NCBI RefSeq assembly: GCF_964355755.1
Contig: NC_092679.1
Coordinates: 7,192,001-7,256,000, forward strand
Source of the DNA: Antedon mediterranea
Taxonomy: Eukaryota > Echinodermata > Crinoidea > Comatulida > Antedonidae
Direction: 5' to 3'
DNA length: 64,000 nt
Numbering within the stretch: position 1 is the first letter of the stretch; the number at the start of each line of letters is the position of its first letter. Below are positions 13,701 through 24,291 of the stretch, piece by piece. Below the pieces are notes generated by a model. That model did not search any database. It had not been told where the DNA came from and was given only the letters and a program-made list of their open reading frames with translations. The position numbers and the translations under genes were made by a program.

Positions 13701-16700
13701 TGAAATTAACATATTTTTATTAACATACAGTCCGAATTGAGTTAATATACACACAAAGCATGTGTACTTAACATTGCAAGACAAATACTTAAAATAAGCA
13801 AATTTACTCTAGAAAATCATTTTCATATTCTGTGAAACAAATTTATGCTTTCTAATTTTTGTTCAACAAGCAAATATATTTATATTTTCAAGTAAAGTTG
13901 ATTTTATATTCTTGAAACAAATTTACATTTCATATATTTTTATTATTATCTGTACTTTTATATACAATTACAATTCATATTTTATGACTAAAGTTTATAT
14001 CTTTTATACAAATTGACTTTTTATATATATTTTAGGTCTGAACTTTTCAAAGTAAATATACATTTTTATGAGTTTAATATACGGTAATTAACATTCTAAT
14101 TTAACTATATACAAATATTTACATAGTATGTTCAGTATGTTTCTACACAATAAGCAATTTTTCAATTTTTTTATTTACGGACCTGGATATTAAAGAACAG
14201 CTTTCCTTTAATTTGCATACATTTCATTTTTGAACAAACAAATATAAAATATTTCTATTTGACCAGCAGTCAAAAGAATAACATTACAGGATAAATTAAA
14301 TTCAAACAATGTATTTTTTTTTAAACATAAGTGTTTCAAATTTGTATTTTACTGTATAATTTATTTTGCTGTTTGGGTTTGGAAATAAAATAAATAAAAT
14401 AAAGTGAATTATTCTTAAATGTATTCAAAGGTTATTGACCTACATACATGGACATTCCTTGACCTCTGTCCAGTTTACATGCTTGACCTCATCGTGAAAA
14501 TGGAACACAAATTTACCCATGCTTTCAATGTGACAAAACAACACTCTGTAAACTTCAACCCGCATTAACATGAAAATATAATGGCATCATGATGATCGCT
14601 GTTAGCATTACTCATTTTGCTAGCAGCTAGCTAAAAGCCCTGCAAGGATTCTGCCCCTTGTTATTATGCTAATGACGGTTTCATATCAAATCACGTAGGT
14701 AAACACAGGTGCTGGCAAAATCTGCTGTCGTCACGGATACAGCAAACACTGGTCCACACTGATTACACAATGTGATGGTTGAAAAACAGCGCGCAAAAAA
14801 AATCTCACATAACCTTTGAACACAATAGATCTGTTTACGACCAATCTCGACGGCCGTAATTTTAAATGTGTACCTCTTGATTGGGAAACCCTGAATGGGA
14901 TCTGCTAATCTCTAAGGTGTGTTCAGAAACTTAAGCATTGGTAAACATTCCAATTGTATGTAAATTTGTCTTAGTCTTTTAAGTATGATCCTAATAAGAA
15001 TGTGTACTTTGCTTAGTGAAATGGAAAACATTTTTTTTTTAAATATGACAACAAGAAGCTGTTGAGCCAATACAATCAGACATATGAAGCAGAAACTTGA
15101 ACCAACAAATTAGCAAACAAGAGAGTTCATTCGGGCAGAAATTCAAATTTACTTTTATTCCATGATCCCTTTAAAGTTAGTCCATAAGTCAGAAACCCTA
15201 TTGTGTTCATTTTCAGCCAGATTTGCAGTGTAAATTGACCAAGACTAATAGTTTAAACAAGATATTTGATTAGAAATCTTTCTTGACTTTTCTATTTGTC
15301 TGTATAATATTCAAGCTTTTCAAAATCACTCCCTGATGGTGCTGATAAACTAAACTATAAAACAACATTTATTTAAGTTTGTAACTTTCACAAACTTTCC
15401 TTAGGCCCTGGGCTAACCAGGTTTACCAGGCTATCAATATGTTTACTCTATAGGCCAACAAACAAATGCATTTATGTTTACAGTAAATACAACAAAGTTT
15501 AAACTGTTATTTAAATCTAAACGGCCCAAAAGAAATTGATCAAATGAATGAAAGTTAATTGTATAAAAGTGTCAAGACTATACAATGAATTATAATAGAA
15601 GATTATTGGTGATTAGTACTATGGCTAATTGGTTAATTGTGCGTGCTTTTGTACAAGTATTAAATCTCCTTTTATATAATTAAATGCTCTTTACAAGTAT
15701 GATGTACTGGTCTTTTCAAGCTGGTGCTGCTCTATAGAGACATAAGTTACAGATGGGCAAAATAGTTGATAAGCTAGTTGCAGATGTAGTTAAAAATAAA
15801 ACATTTGACACTTACTTATATACTTTAAACCACCAGTTACTTACAGCAGAATGGATTTACTATACTTTAGATTAGATTTTGATTACTCACTTACAAAGAT
15901 GTAATGTTTATAGGGCTGTAGACGGCATTAGGCAGATGAGGTGCTGTAGATGCTTCACTACCCAGCAGCGTTAATTTATATTATATTAATAATATATTTA
16001 AGCATCTTCCTTATCAGCTTATGATGTATAGATATTTTATTCCAGAATCAATTTAATGTATGAATTTTTTAAAGTAATGTACACAAACATTGTTGATAGA
16101 ACAGATTTATATACAATTTATCAGAAGTAAATATTTATAACATGTAGCAATATTCATATTTGCATGTAATATAGTATTAGGATGACATACAAACATATTA
16201 ATTAAGTTGACATATAAAACCTAAAAGCAATATTGTTTACCATGTATATTACCATGTATATTGTTTACCATGTATATTTACTTGAAAAATCAGTACAACA
16301 TTTATCAAACACATACAAACACAAAAGTTAGACATAAAATATTGTCATAATGAAGATAATTGTCGTGAGACAATATTTATAAACAAATTGAATGATCTTT
16401 ACTCTTGCTTTTTAAATTGTTGACAATTATTTCTTTCTCAAATTGACATACATTATGCTGTATTTGTTCTAGAGACCCCAATGGCAGTTAGTCTAGTACA
16501 ACATCAAATACAGATACGAACTGATATGTGTAATTATCAACTGAAATCAACAACCGTACTTTAGTCTAATTTCCGTTCCAACAGCCATGTTTACGTTGGT
16601 TGGATTGCCGCGCTCAGCAGCTTCGTTGGATGTAGCTTTATTCGCTTTTGCTAGGTCATATTCTGATAACACTTCCGTATTTATCAGGCAAATATTGCAT

Positions 16701-19700
16701 CATGCGAGTTCAGTAGGTTAAAAGTGGAGATTACTAAATGTGATGTCGTTGTCTTTCAAGTCCAAAAATCAATAACTGTTCTTTTGCTTTGCTAAAGTTT
16801 CATTCTATTTTAAATATTCTTTTTCTTCTGAATTCTAAATGAACATTTACTGATTTGTATCTGTTATAATATTCTCTTTTTTATAAAAGAAGAAGACTTT
16901 GGGAAAGTGAGAACTGCAAAAATGTGTAAAAGTCTGTCTGTCTGTCTGTCTATCTTGAGTAGTTATAACTAAACGAAGACTTGATTGTTTTCAAACTATG
17001 CCTACAAACTTATCACTAATTTGTATTCAAATATTAGTTAATAATAATTTAATATTTACATGTATTACGATGACATACAGACAGAACAAGTAGACAAAGA
17101 GCAGCAATATATACTTACTATGTATATTTACTTGAAAAATCAGTACAACATTTATCATACACTTCAATATGTAAAGTTAGACATAAAATATTGTCTTTAC
17201 AAAGATAATTGTCCAGAGACAATATTTAGAAACAAATTGAATGATCTTTGCTCCTAGTTCTACAATTGTTGACAAATTTCTTTTACAAATTGACATTTAT
17301 GCGGTATTTGTTTTATGAGACCCGTTGGCAGTTAGTCCAGCAATGTACACTATCTGTTTAACTATCAATACAGGCCAAATCAACAATTTGTACTCACTGC
17401 TGATGCACAATAATTACATTCTGAAATGCTTTCTAATCTACAATTAAGTTTCTGGTCATTATGTGCATGTTTGATATGTACAGAAACAAACAAAATGCTA
17501 CAATTACAAATGTATTCTACAAGTAAAGTACATGCTCACTCGCATTTGTAAATGGATATCTTCTGAAGTTTGGCACCCAACATATAAAGTTATACGTCTT
17601 TGTGTTGAGAGTAGGATTCATGTGAAAATGGTAGTTTCTTATTTTTAGAACTTTTATTATAGTCAGATTAGAAAATGATTTTTACTACAAAAAGTCATCA
17701 AAGTAGAAACACCTTATAATTATAATTATGTTTTTAAAATTTGTCTTTATTTAAATTATTTTTTATTTCAGATATATTATATTAATTGATTAATTTGAAT
17801 TGAAAAATGAAGAAATTTGTGATAAATGCATGAACAAAAAGGAGTGTCATTGGAGTAAACCAACCAAAAGCAGTATAATAGATATGAACTTTACCTGTAA
17901 ATCCTGAAGTTCTTTGTTCTTACTTGAGGTGCCCTCAGTGGCACGGTAATTTTCAATTACTTGCCTCTCCAGCTTCTTGCACTAATGATAAATATCATTA
18001 AGTAGGAAAATTAATATTTTGAACAAAAATTAGTAAAACTAGAAAAAAGTACATTTTATTTTAGTCAACTTAATCTGCAGCTACCTTGTCAATATTTTTG
18101 CAATGAACTTCCTACTTCTAAATTGATTTTATTTTTACAATATATTGATAATCAAGTTTTTAGTAGCACACTTTGTAAATTTCATTTCTATTTATATATA
18201 TATAAATCCAAAGGCAAATTACTGAAAAAAATGACAATGCTGTGGGTATCAATGGCTGGATCTCAATGGAGATACAAAAATAAAAAGCGAAAAGCTAAAT
18301 CAAAACGATAAAGTAAACAGCCAGAAAAGTTAGCAGAGCTTTCGCGCAACACTAGCCCTTCATATATATATATATATATATATATAAATCCAAAGGCAAA
18401 TTACTGAAAAAAATGACAATGCTATATATATATAAATCAAAGAGCTGCATAGGCAGGATATAGAAAAAATCAAAATCAAGTAAGTTAAAACTGCCTCAAT
18501 ATAAGTTTATTTTTACGACATGTTTCGGGCATAGCCCATCATCAGATGAAGAGAATTGTAACACAGGATAACATTTGTTACAATTCTCTTCACCTGATGA
18601 TGGGCTATGCCCGAAACATGTCGTAAAAATAAACTTATATTGAGGCAGTTTTAACTTATTTGATTTATATATCTAATTTCCTATGAATGTTGGACTTTCA
18701 GAAAATTCAAGTTTAGAGAGATTTTCCAGTGTTTTTATGGAGCAAATTCGAATGAGGTGGACTAGTTGTTACACTTTTCAAATACTTGTTCCTCTGCTAT
18801 TAATGACCAGTAACTTTTGTGGAGCTTTCGATTTGAGATGACCGACAATGTAGGATTTGCACATTGACATGTCATTGGAATAGATTGACGAAACCTCATC
18901 CAAACCGGCATGCATACAATGAAATAACATGATCCAACTTGTTGCTAGGTCACCATTAATATATGAACCAGTACCCCACCCATCCTACACTTCTAAAAAC
19001 TTGATTTTTATGTTGACTTTACTACATAGGACTTTGGTAACAACAAGTGTATTCAATTATATTCACACACCTGTGTTTTATATAATAAATTACCTACTTT
19101 TTGTTATTTTCTTTCTCTTTCAGTTCCTTAAATTAGCATTTTAGTTTAATATCGTCAAAACTATGATTTAACATAATGTTTAATTGTGTTCCTACGCAAC
19201 ATGTTTTATTGATCACATTTTTTTCAATATTATATTTGTCAATATATATTAACCAGTACGGTATTTTCCCGTCGCTTTTTAGAAAGGTAGATTTAAATAT
19301 GAAAACCTAGAAAACGCAATTCACTCGAAAGAGTAGTGAGGCAAGGTTCATGATATGAACAAAAGGTTTCAAAGTGCAAATATTTGCCTTTTGTCAATTT
19401 CAAAGCTTGCTTCAGGCGAAACAGCTCAAATTGCCAGTCATTCACCTAGAGCCTAGATAAGAGTGTTTGCTTAACTGTAGAGGGTGGTGTTACACAAAGT
19501 GGTAGAGTTGATTGCATGGCTTTCAATCTCAGAGTTTCTGGTTCAAATCCACTTTAATACAAAGTAGCAAACATTATCTTTGCAAATAGTTTAACCATGA
19601 TCAATTTTGGAAAGAGAGAGAGGGCGGTGTTAGACAATTTGAATTTGTTGCATGTGGTGTTGCCTTGTGGTCTCCGATTGGTCCAACTCTACTACAATGT

Positions 19701-22700
19701 CTTGAAGAGAAACTTTACATTAGTTGCCAAAAAGTACCTTGGGTAAAATATGCTTTTTATTAGCTTAGCATTCCTGCATGGAGAAGAAGGCTTATAGATT
19801 TCTCCATTGTTCATTATATAATTAATGGTTATTATAATATAATGCTCAGGCAATTCCTTTATGGTTCAGCATATTAAAACATGTGTTTAAAAAAAACTAT
19901 AGAGGGCAGTAAAAGATCAAACGCCAAAAAACCTGTGAACATGGACACCTGTGAATATGTAGAATTTTATCAGCAGTTGTAATAACAAGGTGTATGGTTC
20001 AAATCCCTGATTGCCAACCAGCACTCTTGACACGATGGTGAGAACTCTGTTCATGTGATATTGAAATGCTAAACAAATTTGATGTTTTACTTTCTTGTCT
20101 TTAGTTTCACTTCATCTTTCAGAAGTTTGTATGTTTAACATACATTGTATTTGGTGGTAAGAAAATAAATATAATCAATGAATTTAGTTTATTAGTTTCA
20201 ACACCTTATAATTTGAGAAGCTGTCAATCAACCATATTACAGACAATCATAAGATGATGACATTGATGTTGTAAACATTATTCAATTCAATAGAAATACT
20301 ACTTCATAATAAAGGAGGTCATAACAGGCATATAGATAACGTGCAGCATTTTAGTGAAAAATACGGTTACATCTCTATATAATTCAACCAAACTCACCAA
20401 GTATACATCTAAAGATAAATTCTGGATGAAAACACAAGTTTTAACTAATTTTTAGATGAGACATGTAATCACTGTTGACAGCTATTTAATAATAAACAAC
20501 AGCCTGATTGATTAGCACTCAAATAATTTATTAATGACATTTTAATGAAACTTCAATCATTTAATTTAAGGACTGAACTTTCTACTAAATACATCAATGT
20601 TGATTGATTTTTATAATTTGATTTTATATATTGATTTTATAGACAAGCTCCATCCACAATGGAAATTAAGAGAATTTTAAATTAATGATTTTAATCATCT
20701 GAATTTTGATTGGTTTGTCTAGGTCTACATATTATGCTTTGTTTTATATTTATCATTTTAAACATAGATAAAGTGATGCATATGCATTTTATTTAAATTC
20801 AAAGAGGACCCTTTAATATCAGTTCTTTTTTGATGAAAAACTGCAAAGGTTCCTCTCTAAAGTCAGAAACTTATTGCGATTATGGATTGGTATTTGACCA
20901 CTACCAATAACCTAATGTTTAGACAATCATATTCTGCCATGGGAGTACATGAAAGGCGAATAACTGAATGACCAACAAATTTGCATCCTTTGACCCCTGA
21001 CCTCCCCAAACCTGGAACTATTGTGTAATATTTTACCTTAGCAATGGCTACATCTCTTTCATGTATAATGGCTCGCATTTCTTCTGAGGTAATGTGCTTC
21101 CTGCGGTCTTTGGTGTTTGATATTTTGTCTATAATGGACGAGCCATACCGGTCAACTTCTTGGCCAGATTCTGCATGTTTGATTTTACCAAGTAGGTCAG
21201 AAACAGACTGAAAAGTATAAATATATATTAATGATAAAATAAAGTGTTTTATTTTCTATTGTGTCTGTGGCAATCTTGAATCACATCTGTTCTGTGTCAA
21301 TTAGTTTTAACTTGTGACGCAAACAAGAAACGATTGTTAAAGTACATTTGTCTAATTTCTGGATTTGTTTTAAATGAAAAAAAATAATTTGGGACCTTTT
21401 GGACAGTTTCAGAGTTTTCAGTAAGTCCAGTATTAAGAGGCTCAACTGTATAACATTTCAGGTGGCATTAAATTGGTGTATTGAATTAAAAAGATAATTA
21501 GCTAGTAAACTGACATTGTTTCCAGGAAAGAACTCTTCATCATTGGAGTTGACATCAGTCCCTGAATCTGACCCGTCACCTTCACCAAGCCTTGACCTCG
21601 CCAATGCTTCGTCTCGTTCCTCATTGGCTAGCCTCAATCGACCCATCACTGCTTCATCTCTCTCCTTCTGAGCTGTGTATATTTCATCTACAATCGCTGT
21701 AGTTAAAAAATATGAATAATAACCATTATTTTGAATATAATGATAATGCTGTTACTGGTGATGTTGAAGAGAAAATGACTTGAGTTACATTGAATTGTTA
21801 TATCAACATGATTTTTTTAATACAGATTATGATTGGTATGATGTGTGGAAAAGGATGAGAAAGACAGTACCCGCTCCTTTAGCAGCTATCTGAGCTGCAA
21901 TTTGTGCTTCAGCCAGGTCTTGCATCAGTTTCATCGATTCTATTTCAGATTCAGCCTCTTCTAACTTCTCAGCTAACTGTAAGTAAAACAAAATAACATG
22001 AAGAACTTTATTTTTTTAATAACTTCAGAAAAAACATGTTAAATAGTTTATGAAGTAACATGTTTTAACCTAGTTTTATTACACTCAATATCAAACCGTA
22101 CAAGTAGACAAGATAATGTAATTCTTCAAATCAAAACAAACCTCTTTATTTAAATCTTTGGATGATGAGAGTTCAAATAATAACTTTGGCATACTCTCTT
22201 CCAAGTCTGGTATATTGAAGCTTTTCTCAACTTGGACGATTCTTGTTTTCATTTCTTTTGGTTCTGATGTCTGACATCCTTCATCTTTAGACGAATTCAT
22301 TGCAGTGTTTTTGTTTTGAGCCGGTTCCGAGACATTATTGTGCAGAGGTGATCTTAGCTGTGTTGGCTCTGAGAATAGAGGTACCAAGAGGGCACCATAA
22401 CCTGACTGAGGGGTACTGATCCCAGGATGTACAGGGCCAAAGTTTGGCTGACTGGGGCCATAATTTGGCTGAATAGGACTATACCTTGAATGGAAAATTT
22501 GAGAATGTACATTACTGGAGCCTTGTTGATGTTGCCCGTTGTCTTCATTACCAACCCACGAACTGTTCGGAGAACTTGCTTGCTGATGGTTTATTACAGC
22601 TGGACTTTCTCTTGGTTCTGTAGTAAAAAAATTGTTTTATTACTGTTTTTAGAACTTTTTGGAGGATATATTGAGAGTGTTAGGTTCATCATGGGATGTA

Positions 22701-23313
22701 TTGAGTTGTTTTTCTTTTTTTATAGTGTGGAGGAGATATCATGAGGGTACTGTATTACTTATATTATACTCGAATTACAACCTTGTTTATATCGTGATTT
22801 GAGGGGAGACAGCCTTTGTTTTAGTTCTTCATTAACAGACGGTTCAGTTCCTCCATACATATCAGTAAATGAGCCATTCTGAGAGTTACCATCCTTCATT
22901 CTGTAAAAGAGAGAAAACATTATAACATATCACATTTAAATTAATTTAGGCTACAATCAATTTATCAGTTTAATCAAGTTGATGATTCCAGCAGGCCTAC
23001 TGAGTACTGTCCATTCTTGGCAGGTCAAGGTCATACATCAAAACAGTATATTAGGACAGTATGAATATGAATAGAATTGTGGTCTCTGGGCCTAGGCCTA
23101 GCTAATGTATATGGATAGGCTTAGGGGATCAACCCATCCATTCCCGCAGCAGCCGCTCAAAACAAACCTGCTTTCCTCTAGCTGCCTTTTCAAATTCGCC
23201 ATTTTCCTACGTGCTTTTTCAACTACAAATTTACGTGTTTCAACCAATTCGTCAATTTCAGAATACCCCGGTGTAAAATGTAATTGTTTAGGTCCAACTT
23301 GAGCTTCGGCCAT
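4795..23313 (-). CDS. MIPOL1: MIPOL1 homologue (mirror-image polydactyly 1), complete, 10 coding exons
   Basis: Coding exons in transcript order: 23313-23168, 22900-22782, 22617-22142, 21976-21871, 21696-21515, 21207-21037, 17981-17895, 7150-7056, 6714-6484, 4861-4795. All have GT-AG borders and phases that join into one 559-residue frame. The start is the first ATG of an exon beginning MAEAQVGPKQ. Residues 1-247 are low-complexity, Pro/Ser/Gln-rich and poorly conserved. From 248 on it is nearly all coiled coil and follows vertebrate MIPOL1: AQKERDEAVMGRLRLANEE, then a DRYGSSIIDKI/ITSEEMRAIIHERD block, then LEEELQNLRMYYSLHKSLSQ, and a C-terminus LERLVVVLRKKL. The short last exon matches the vertebrate LERLVDVLRKK ending and is too small to stand out as an open frame. 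Human MIPOL1 is about 442 residues, so the extra length is N-terminal. Molecular function is poorly understood in any animal. Introns of 9.9 kb (7151-17894 side) and 3 kb hold repeats and candidate enhancers. Confidence 0.93.
11268..11345 (-). repeat. tRNA-like sequence (SINE head or decayed tRNA copy)
   Basis: Read on the minus strand, a TGGCTCGATGG box is followed about 30 bases later by GATCGAGTCTC, spaced like RNA polymerase III A and B boxes. It does not fold convincingly into a full tRNA, so I treat it as a tRNA-derived repeat. Confidence 0.35.
11780..12080. repeat. GCGC-rich interspersed repeat fragment
   Basis: A stretch dense in TGCGC, GCGCG and ACGCA words inside very AT-rich intron sequence. 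It resembles in style, and in phrases such as a CGTGCTCGTAT/ATACGAGCACGT pair, the larger element at 29427-30565. Probably a fragment of the same family. Confidence 0.45.
14430..14930. promoter_or_regulatory. Candidate enhancer in the MIPOL1 intron
   Basis: The segment is less AT-rich and more complex than its surroundings, with no open frame. It contains three TTGACCT nuclear-receptor half-sites spaced about 24 bp apart (near 14436, 14459 and 14483). It also contains CCTTGTT (14656-14662) separated by 3 bp from a perfect octamer ATGCTAAT (14666-14673), the arrangement of a SOX-POU composite element. Function is inferred from motifs only. Confidence 0.4.
16240..17345. repeat. Local direct duplication, two copies about 860 bp apart
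   Basis: The stretch at about 16240-16500 reappears at about 17120-17345. Shared words include TATTTACTTGAAAAATCAGT, GTTAGACATAAAATATTGTC, GACAATATTTA and GGCAGTTAGTC. The copies differ by small indels. The sequence between them does not share the similarity. A relatively old segmental duplication inside the intron. Confidence 0.75.
18193..18423 (-). repeat. Interspersed repeat, Penelope-terminal-repeat-like, with partial second copy
   Basis: A unit starting AAATCCAAAGGCAAATTACT (about 18206) is repeated at about 18387 after a (TA)n run. Its body, with words such as TGGCTGGATCTCAATGG, CAGCCAGAAAA, GCAGAGCTTTCG and AACACTAGCCCTTC, recurs in diverged form at about 62950-63055. Read on the minus strand it gives GAAGGGCTAGTGTTGC followed by GCGAAAGCTC: a stem-loop followed by GAAA, as in the palindrome just to its right. 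Confidence 0.5.
18481..18658. repeat. Long near-perfect palindrome with two opposed hammerhead-like cores
   Basis: Arms 18481-18563 and 18576-18658 (83 bp, one mismatch seen) flank a 12-base spacer. Each arm, read outward, carries CTGATGA, then a GGGC-TAT-GCCC stem-loop, then GAAAC-AT-GTC. On the plus strand CTGATGA is 18594-18600 and GAAAC is 18613-18617. This is the order of conserved hammerhead ribozyme elements with a very short stem III, but there is one extra U before stem II, so activity is doubtful. Hammerhead motifs in paired terminal repeats are typical of Penelope-like retroelements. Confidence 0.7.
19490..19565 (+). repeat. tRNA-like sequence (probable SINE fragment)
   Basis: AAAGTGGTAGAGTTGATTGC (A-box-like) is followed by GGTTCAAATCC (B box, 19540-19550) at tRNA spacing. 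The cloverleaf is incomplete, so this is a tRNA-derived repeat and not a functional tRNA gene. Confidence 0.4.
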
Positions 23314-24291
23314 AACAATTACGACTTGTTTACGACTCCTAATTGCATTACAAAGCTGAAATAGTTTAGGCCCTAGAGTCTAGGCCGACGTAGCGAATCG
23401 TTTCATTTTTTTCTGACACTTGTTGTTTACAGTTTTGTGAATCATCAAAACGACGCTCTTCTCTAGAGGGCGGTCTATTATGCAGCTCGAGCTGATTTTC
23501 CATGCTTCCTACTAACAATACAGAATACCGGTTATCGGAATACCGCCGCCGGGAAGTCTTCTAGTTTTCATTTTCTCTCCGTTCTATCAAATTATCATGC
23601 TTTTTAGCTGAATAACGGTATAAAATTGTTATATTGATTTTTATTAAAATATTGGACTAAATATCAGCTAAGAACGTTGAGCTTAATTTATCTAGCCAGT
23701 CTGTTAAAAAGCTAGGCCAAAAGGGAGGCATATTCTCATGATACTGTCTGTCTCGTTATTTTTATATAGTATTGTAGCTGGCGCCGGTAATGAGGGTGAT
23801 GTACTCAACTAAGTAGGCCTAGTAGTCAAGGCCTAAGTTTTTTCCCAGCCTAGAAATTAAAACAAAAACCCCAGTTAGTTATTTTCATATTCAAATCAGG
23901 CAAAGCAAATAATGATGATTTTTGTTTTCAGCTTTTGTTTCTTTGTTACAAATCAAAACAATAAATATAACAAATTATTTATAATCCATCCATTTTGACG
24001 CACTGTCTGTGTCTGTGACACCGTACCATGTTTATGATAATATGGTGGGTGGTAAAGTGACGGACATTGATACACCTTGTTCGTTGATGTGACGTACCAT
24101 CTAGGTTTTTTGACACAGACACTCCTGCGTCAGTAATTATATAATATATTATATTACCTACTACTGGTAGGTCTCTAATAACTAGGTTATGAACAATTTG
24201 CACATTTTTGTAAAAATCCTAGTTTGAACATTAATAAATTGACTTTATTTATTAGATTTAATTTGTTACGATCCAATCATCTATAAGAAGG
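23314..24291. promoter_or_regulatory. Divergent intergenic region between MIPOL1 and CPSF2
   Basis: The two start codons are 978 bp apart and point away from each other, so both promoters must lie here or in unseen 5' exons. No TATA box is evident. The part next to MIPOL1 is locally richer in CpG (about 23385-23580) and contains CGCCGCCGGG. A small inverted-repeat element sits at 23996-24132. Confidence 0.5.
23996..24132. mobile_element. Small inverted-repeat (MITE-like) element
   Basis: TGACGCA at the left end and TGCGTCA at the right end are followed inward by TGTCTGTGTC and its complement GACACAGACA, with a few unmatched bases between the blocks. About 137 bp, non-coding, lying between the MIPOL1 and CPSF2 start codons. 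Confidence 0.55.

Larger units (their letters stand above)
7151..17894. other. Giant MIPOL1 intron (about 10.7 kb)
   Basis: No protein-coding exon could be supported. It contains a short CCG-rich run (about 7847-7870), a tRNA-like repeat (11268-11345), a GCGC-rich repeat (about 11780-12080), an (AAAT)n microsatellite (about 12211-12240), a compositionally distinct, enhancer-like stretch (14430-14930) and a local duplication (16240-16500 against 17120-17345). A CTGT microsatellite lies at about 16933-16952. Confidence 0.6.

Noticed and set aside
22091-22554. Overlapping minus-strand open frames as separate genes
   Set aside because: They are two frames over MIPOL1 exon 3; only the frame consistent with flanking exon phases is coding.
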